Shown here: piece by piece, positions 58,286 through 64,000 of the stretch
Layout of the letters: every line of letters starts with the position of its first letter
How positions within the stretch are numbered: the stretch's first letter is position 1
From: Bordetella parapertussis
Lineage (GTDB): Bacteria > Acidobacteriota > Terriglobia > Bryobacterales > Bryobacteraceae
Reading direction: 5' to 3'
NCBI GenBank assembly: GCA_943328975.2
Contig: CALQCC020000020.1
Span: forward strand, 1 to 64,000
DNA length: 64,000 bases
Notes under the pieces: model-generated
The model's database searches: none
Seen by the model: only the letters and a program-made list of their open reading frames with translations
Told to the model about the DNA's origin: nothing
Position numbers and translations under genes: made by a program

Positions 58286-59707
58286 TTAGCGCGGCTCAAC
58301 AACAATGTAGAGGGTGTCCCCCGATCGATTGACCAGCAACACCGTAGATTCGGTGCGGCTCCGCAGCGCGCGCTCGACCAAATCGACGGAGGTAGCCGGA
58401 CGCCGGTTCACCTCGACAATCACGTCGCCAGCGCGCAATCCAGCCTCTGCTGCGACGCTATCCGGCGCGACTTCCACCACTGCAATTCCAGTGGTTCCCT
58501 CTGGCAGCCCCAGGTCGCGAGCCACTTTGGGTGTGACCCGCTCCAGTTGAAGGCCTTCGACGGCAGAGGGCTCGCCCGGCCCCGGCTTTGCCTTGGATGT
58601 GTCTTCACGCAATTCCCCCAACGTGACCGCCACCTGCCGCTCTTTGCCATCGCGGAAGACGAGCAAGTTCGCCTTGGTATCCGGAGCCGACATGGCCACT
58701 TTCATACGCAGATCCGCCGTATCGTCGAGCCGCTGTCCGTTGAATTCCAGAATAATGTCGCCTCTGGTGATTCCAGCTTTGGCCGCCGGACCGCCGGTGG
58801 CCACGGAACTCACGAGCGCCCCATCCGGAGTCTTGAGGCCAAACGCCTTTGCTACGGCCGAATTGACTGGTTGAATCGAAACACCCAACCAGCCGCGAAT
58901 CACGCGCCCCTGCTTCACGATCTGCGTCATCGTTTGACGCGCCACGCTCGACGGAACGGCGAAACCGATCCCTTGGTATCCCCCACTGCGGGAGATGATC
59001 GCCGTGTTAATGCCGATCAGCTCTCCTTGCGCCGTCACCAATGCGCCGCCGGAATTCCCGGGATTGATCGCAGCATCGGTTTGGATGAAGTCTTCGTAAC
59101 GATCCGGCTCGATAATGCCATGCCGTGCCACTGCGCTCACAATGCCCATGGTGACCGTTTCGCCAATCCCGAAGGGATTCCCGATCGCCAAAACCACGTC
59201 CCCGACCTGAGCTGCAGAGGAGTCCCCCAAATCCAGGAACTTCAGATTGGTGGCCTCAATCTTGAGGACCGCAATGTCGGTCCCACCATCCGAACCCGCC
59301 ACCTTCGCCTTGAATTCTCGCTTGTCCGGAAACACAACCCGGATGTCTTCCGCGTTTTTGATCACGTGTTCGTTGGTGAGGATGTAGCCGTCGGCCGACA
59401 CTACCACGCCCGACCCCAGACCGCGTTCCTGGTACTGTTTTGGTACGTCGAACTTTCGTCCAAAGAGATCCCAGAAAGGATCTATTTCAGGAGACATCTT
59501 GATCGTCTTCGAAGACAGAATGCTGACCACCGTCGGAGCCGCGCGCTGGGCCGCTGCGCGAAAACCCTCCGTTGGAATCCTTCCGGTAGCGGTAGCGGCA
59601 GTCGCGTCTTGCCCTGACACGGGCTCGCGCGTGCAGCTAACCAGCGCCAACAAGGTCAACGTGACCAGCCCGCCAGTTTTGCAACGGTTCTGAGCATTAG
59701 TCCGCAT
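58286..59707 (-). CDS. HtrA/DegP-type serine protease, lipoprotein
   Basis: The 473-residue product has a lipobox-like signal (LLALVSC, Cys at 25), a trypsin-like domain with His114 (LTNEHVIKN), Asp144 (GGTDIAVLK) and Ser219 (NPGNSGGA), and two PDZ domains (about 275-370 and 385-473). HtrA proteins degrade or refold damaged envelope proteins. The lipobox implies membrane attachment, which is less usual than a free periplasmic DegP. It heads the minus-strand stress operon and is divergent from the glucosidase gene, 72 bp away. Confidence 0.93.
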   Translation of the reverse strand: MRTNAQNRCKTGGLVTLTLLALVSCTREPVSGQDATAATATGRIPTEGFRAAAQRAAPTVVSILSSKTIKMSPEIDPFWDLFGRKFDVPKQYQERGLGSGVVVSADGYILTNEHVIKNAEDIRVVFPDKREFKAKVAGSDGGTDIAVLKIEATNLKFLDLGDSSAAQVGDVVLAIGNPFGIGETVTMGIVSAVARHGIIEPDRYEDFIQTDAAINPGNSGGALVTAQGELIGINTAIISRSGGYQGIGFAVPSSVARQTMTQIVKQGRVIRGWLGVSIQPVNSAVAKAFGLKTPDGALVSSVATGGPAAKAGITRGDIILEFNGQRLDDTADLRMKVAMSAPDTKANLLVFRDGKERQVAVTLGELREDTSKAKPGPGEPSAVEGLQLERVTPKVARDLGLPEGTTGIAVVEVAPDSVAAEAGLRAGDVIVEVNRRPATSVDLVERALRSRTESTVLLVNRSGDTLYIVVEPR

Positions 59708-59779
59708 GATTGTGTCTCCTGGACCGGAGAACGCAATTGTCGGGCCACTTTGGCTCGCAGTGTGCTACAACCGGACGTA

Positions 59780-62407
<2,628 letters not shown>

Positions 62408-62453
62408 AACTCATCGCCGCAAGAATGGCGCTATACGTGCATCCCTCAAACCC

Positions 62454-63323
62454 ATGCATGTCGTAATCGCTATAGACAGTTCCGATGCAAGGCACACCAT
62501 TCTCGACGAAATCATCCGGCGGCCCTGGCCCAAGGAATCCCGCTTTGACGTACTACACGTAACCGAACCTTCCCATATGTGGACACTCTCCACCACGGCG
62601 GAGGAATTGTCCAAGCGTTCGGCCGCCGTCGTCGAGGAAGCGGTTGTCACCTTGACGAAACAAGGACTTACCGCGGAATCCGTAGAGCGCGAGGGAGATC
62701 CGAAGTCCGTCATTCCGGAATACGCGAAAGAGGTTCGCGCGGGACTGATTGCGGTTGGCTCGCACGGGGTAGGCGGAGCAACCCGCTTCCTGATGGGGAG
62801 CGTCTCTTCGGCAGTCCTGCGCTACTCGCCGTGTTCGGTGTGGGTAGTGCGCGCGCGACGGCAGCAGACGGCGGCCCAACGTATCCTACTGGCCACGGAC
62901 GGCTCGGAATGCTCAGAAGCCGCAGCCCGCTCGATTGCCAGGCACCACTGGCCACAGGGAACGGAGATCCGGATTCTCAGCGTCATCGAGTATTTCGTGT
63001 CCCCTGAGACAGCCATGTTTAACGTGCCGATTCTGACCGCGTCTCGCGTAGAGGAGATTCGCACCCAAGCAATGGTGGTCGCCCAAGATGCCGTGGACGA
63101 GGCAACGCGGATCATCGGTGTGGCTTGCGACAACGTGTCCCAGTCCATCTCGGTCCTGCTGGAGCGACCGCAGAAGGTAATCCTGGACGAAGCGGAATCT
63201 TGGGGAGCGGATTGGATTGTTGTCGGTTCGCACGGGCGCCAGGGTCTGTCGCACTTCCTCTTGGGCAGCGTATCGGAGGCCGTGGCAGCGCACGCACATT
63301 GCTCGGTGGAAGTGGTGCGCTAA
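62454..63323 (+). CDS. Tandem universal stress protein (two UspA domains)
   Basis: The 289-residue product has two UspA domains, each with an intact nucleotide loop: VGSHGVGGATRFLMGSVSSA in the first and VGSHGRQGLSHFLLGSVSEA in the second, starting MHVVIAIDSSDARH and RILLATDGSECSEAA. Both domains may therefore bind ATP, unlike the tandem Usp at 57.2 kb. It follows the glucosidase by 46 bp on the same strand and is probably co-transcribed. Confidence 0.92.
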   Translation: MHVVIAIDSSDARHTILDEIIRRPWPKESRFDVLHVTEPSHMWTLSTTAEELSKRSAAVVEEAVVTLTKQGLTAESVEREGDPKSVIPEYAKEVRAGLIAVGSHGVGGATRFLMGSVSSAVLRYSPCSVWVVRARRQQTAAQRILLATDGSECSEAAARSIARHHWPQGTEIRILSVIEYFVSPETAMFNVPILTASRVEEIRTQAMVVAQDAVDEATRIIGVACDNVSQSISVLLERPQKVILDEAESWGADWIVVGSHGRQGLSHFLLGSVSEAVAAHAHCSVEVVR

Positions 63324-63495
63324 TCTGCGCAAACCCACGCGGTGGCGAGCAGCCGGGCGCGCGCGTAATTCCGCAAGACTGAGTGGTTTGGCGCAGCCAA
63401 GCGCGAGCGCCAAATCGCGATGACCCTAGACGATCCTAAATCATCGCACCGGAAAAGGCATACGAATTGCAGTTGAGCACGACGAAGGGGAACGG

Positions 63496-64000
63496 ATGAA
63501 ACTACACAGACTGGGGTTAGCGACGATCGGACTGATACTAGGACTTCAGATCGCTGGAGCCGGTACGCTGACCGAGACGTATACAACGACGGCCACCTTC
63601 GGCACAAATTGTACCCCCGGACCGAAGGCCTCGACGTTCTTGACCACGGATGGCAGCGTTCATCTCTATACTCTGGTGGCGGACGCCGTGGTCGGTGATC
63701 GGCTCCGGATAGATTGGATACGCCCCGATGGTGTTGTCTATGCCTCAGGCTCCCACGCGGCCTTGACCGGATCGGGTGCCTACTGTTTCGACGACAGCAT
63801 TGATATCGTTGGCAACAGCGCAGCTCAGAGTCCAGGGACCTGGACCATTCGGGGTTTCTGGAATGGGGCTTCCTTCTTCAACGTCACCTTCACCCTCAAA
63901 GAACCGGCTGCGGCCAACACGGTCAGCGTTTTATCAACGTCCGATCTATTTCTTTCCGGGCACACCGGAACACAGGGAATGTCAAGCCCGGGTACGGCCC
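63496..64000 (+). CDS. Exported protein, N-terminal part (cut by window end)
   Basis: An ATG at 63496 behind AAGGGGAACGG opens a frame that stays open to the window end (168 codons). It begins with a signal peptide (LHRLGLATIGLILGLQIAGA) and continues as a beta-rich domain with YTLVADAVVGDRLRIDWIRP and an AQSPGTWTIRGFWNG block, similar to adhesion-type Ig-like or pre-peptidase domains. Many acidobacterial extracellular proteins start this way before repeats or a TIGR03437 domain; the rest is outside the window. Confidence 0.7.
   Translation, partial: MKLHRLGLATIGLILGLQIAGAGTLTETYTTTATFGTNCTPGPKASTFLTTDGSVHLYTLVADAVVGDRLRIDWIRPDGVVYASGSHAALTGSGAYCFDDSIDIVGNSAAQSPGTWTIRGFWNGASFFNVTFTLKEPAAANTVSVLSTSDLFLSGHTGTQGMSSPGTA

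Noticed and set aside
58265-59617. 450-residue open frame on the plus strand
   Set aside because: Antisense to htrA; His/Arg-rich shadow without domains.

Overview
The window looks like chromosomal DNA of an acidobacterium of the Solibacter/Bryobacter group (Bryobacterales). I base this on one protein ending in a Solibacter-type TIGR03437-like C-terminal domain, many small exported proteins of DUF6152 and 'PDLSGxW' type, PEP-CTERM proteins with an exosortase, a TonB-receptor fragment ending in ALRYEF, and high GC with many ATGA/GTGA start-stop overlaps. No rRNA, tRNA or CRISPR was seen.

Layout. 1-149: end of an IS3-type element that truncates a HEAT-repeat gene. 0.5-22.3 kb: an exported-enzyme region with a carboxylesterase, five divergent copies of a 'PDLSGxW' family, two DUF6152 proteins, two tannase/feruloyl-esterase genes (one frameshifted), a cytochrome c, a sorbosone-dehydrogenase-like protein, a heavy-metal-binding-domain protein, a glutathione peroxidase and a sulfatase. 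Many of these unrelated proteins carry short Lys-Gly-Lys-rich tracts. Inside this region, 4.7-6.5 kb holds a FecR-type gene followed by two very small Cys-rich genes, one metallothionein-like. 22.8-26.9 kb: a zwf-opcA-pgl operon, a lipoprotein and a CDGSH protein. 27-34.3 kb: PEP-CTERM proteins, capA, pirin and HEAT-repeat genes with clear duplication scars. 34.7-43.7 kb: PEP-CTERM, methyltransferases, topA, dprA, an LRR protein and an amidohydrolase. 43.7-44.9 kb: a graveyard of Nramp and LRR fragments and a PEP-CTERM gene without a start codon. 45-50.9 kb: an Nramp-UspA fusion behind a 22-bp palindrome, a vWA protein, a CPBP protease and a frameshifted MBL-fold gene. 50.9-51.6 kb: the 3' stub of a TonB-dependent receptor. 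51.65-63.3 kb: thioredoxin, alpha-glucan phosphorylase, a sigma-70 factor, exosortase plus an adjacent PEP-CTERM protein, two tandem-UspA proteins, HtrA and a GH63-type glucosidase. The window ends inside an exported protein gene.

How the genes fit together. The left third looks like a secretome for esters, sulfated or phenolic polymers with periplasmic redox functions. The right end looks like a stress/storage-glucan module: thioredoxin, UspA and HtrA for stress, phosphorylase and glucosidase for alpha-glucans, with its own sigma factor. The exosortase at 55.5 kb could process the five PEP-CTERM proteins of the window.

Two features stand out. First, broken genes are unusually dense: an IS truncation, two one-base frameshifts, an in-frame stop, a lost start codon, and capA, pirin, Nramp, LRR and TonB fragments. 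Second, the KGK tracts recur across unrelated exported proteins. The one-base lesions could be assembly errors; the segmental remnants cannot be explained that way. All functional statements rest on motif recognition by eye; no database search was possible.
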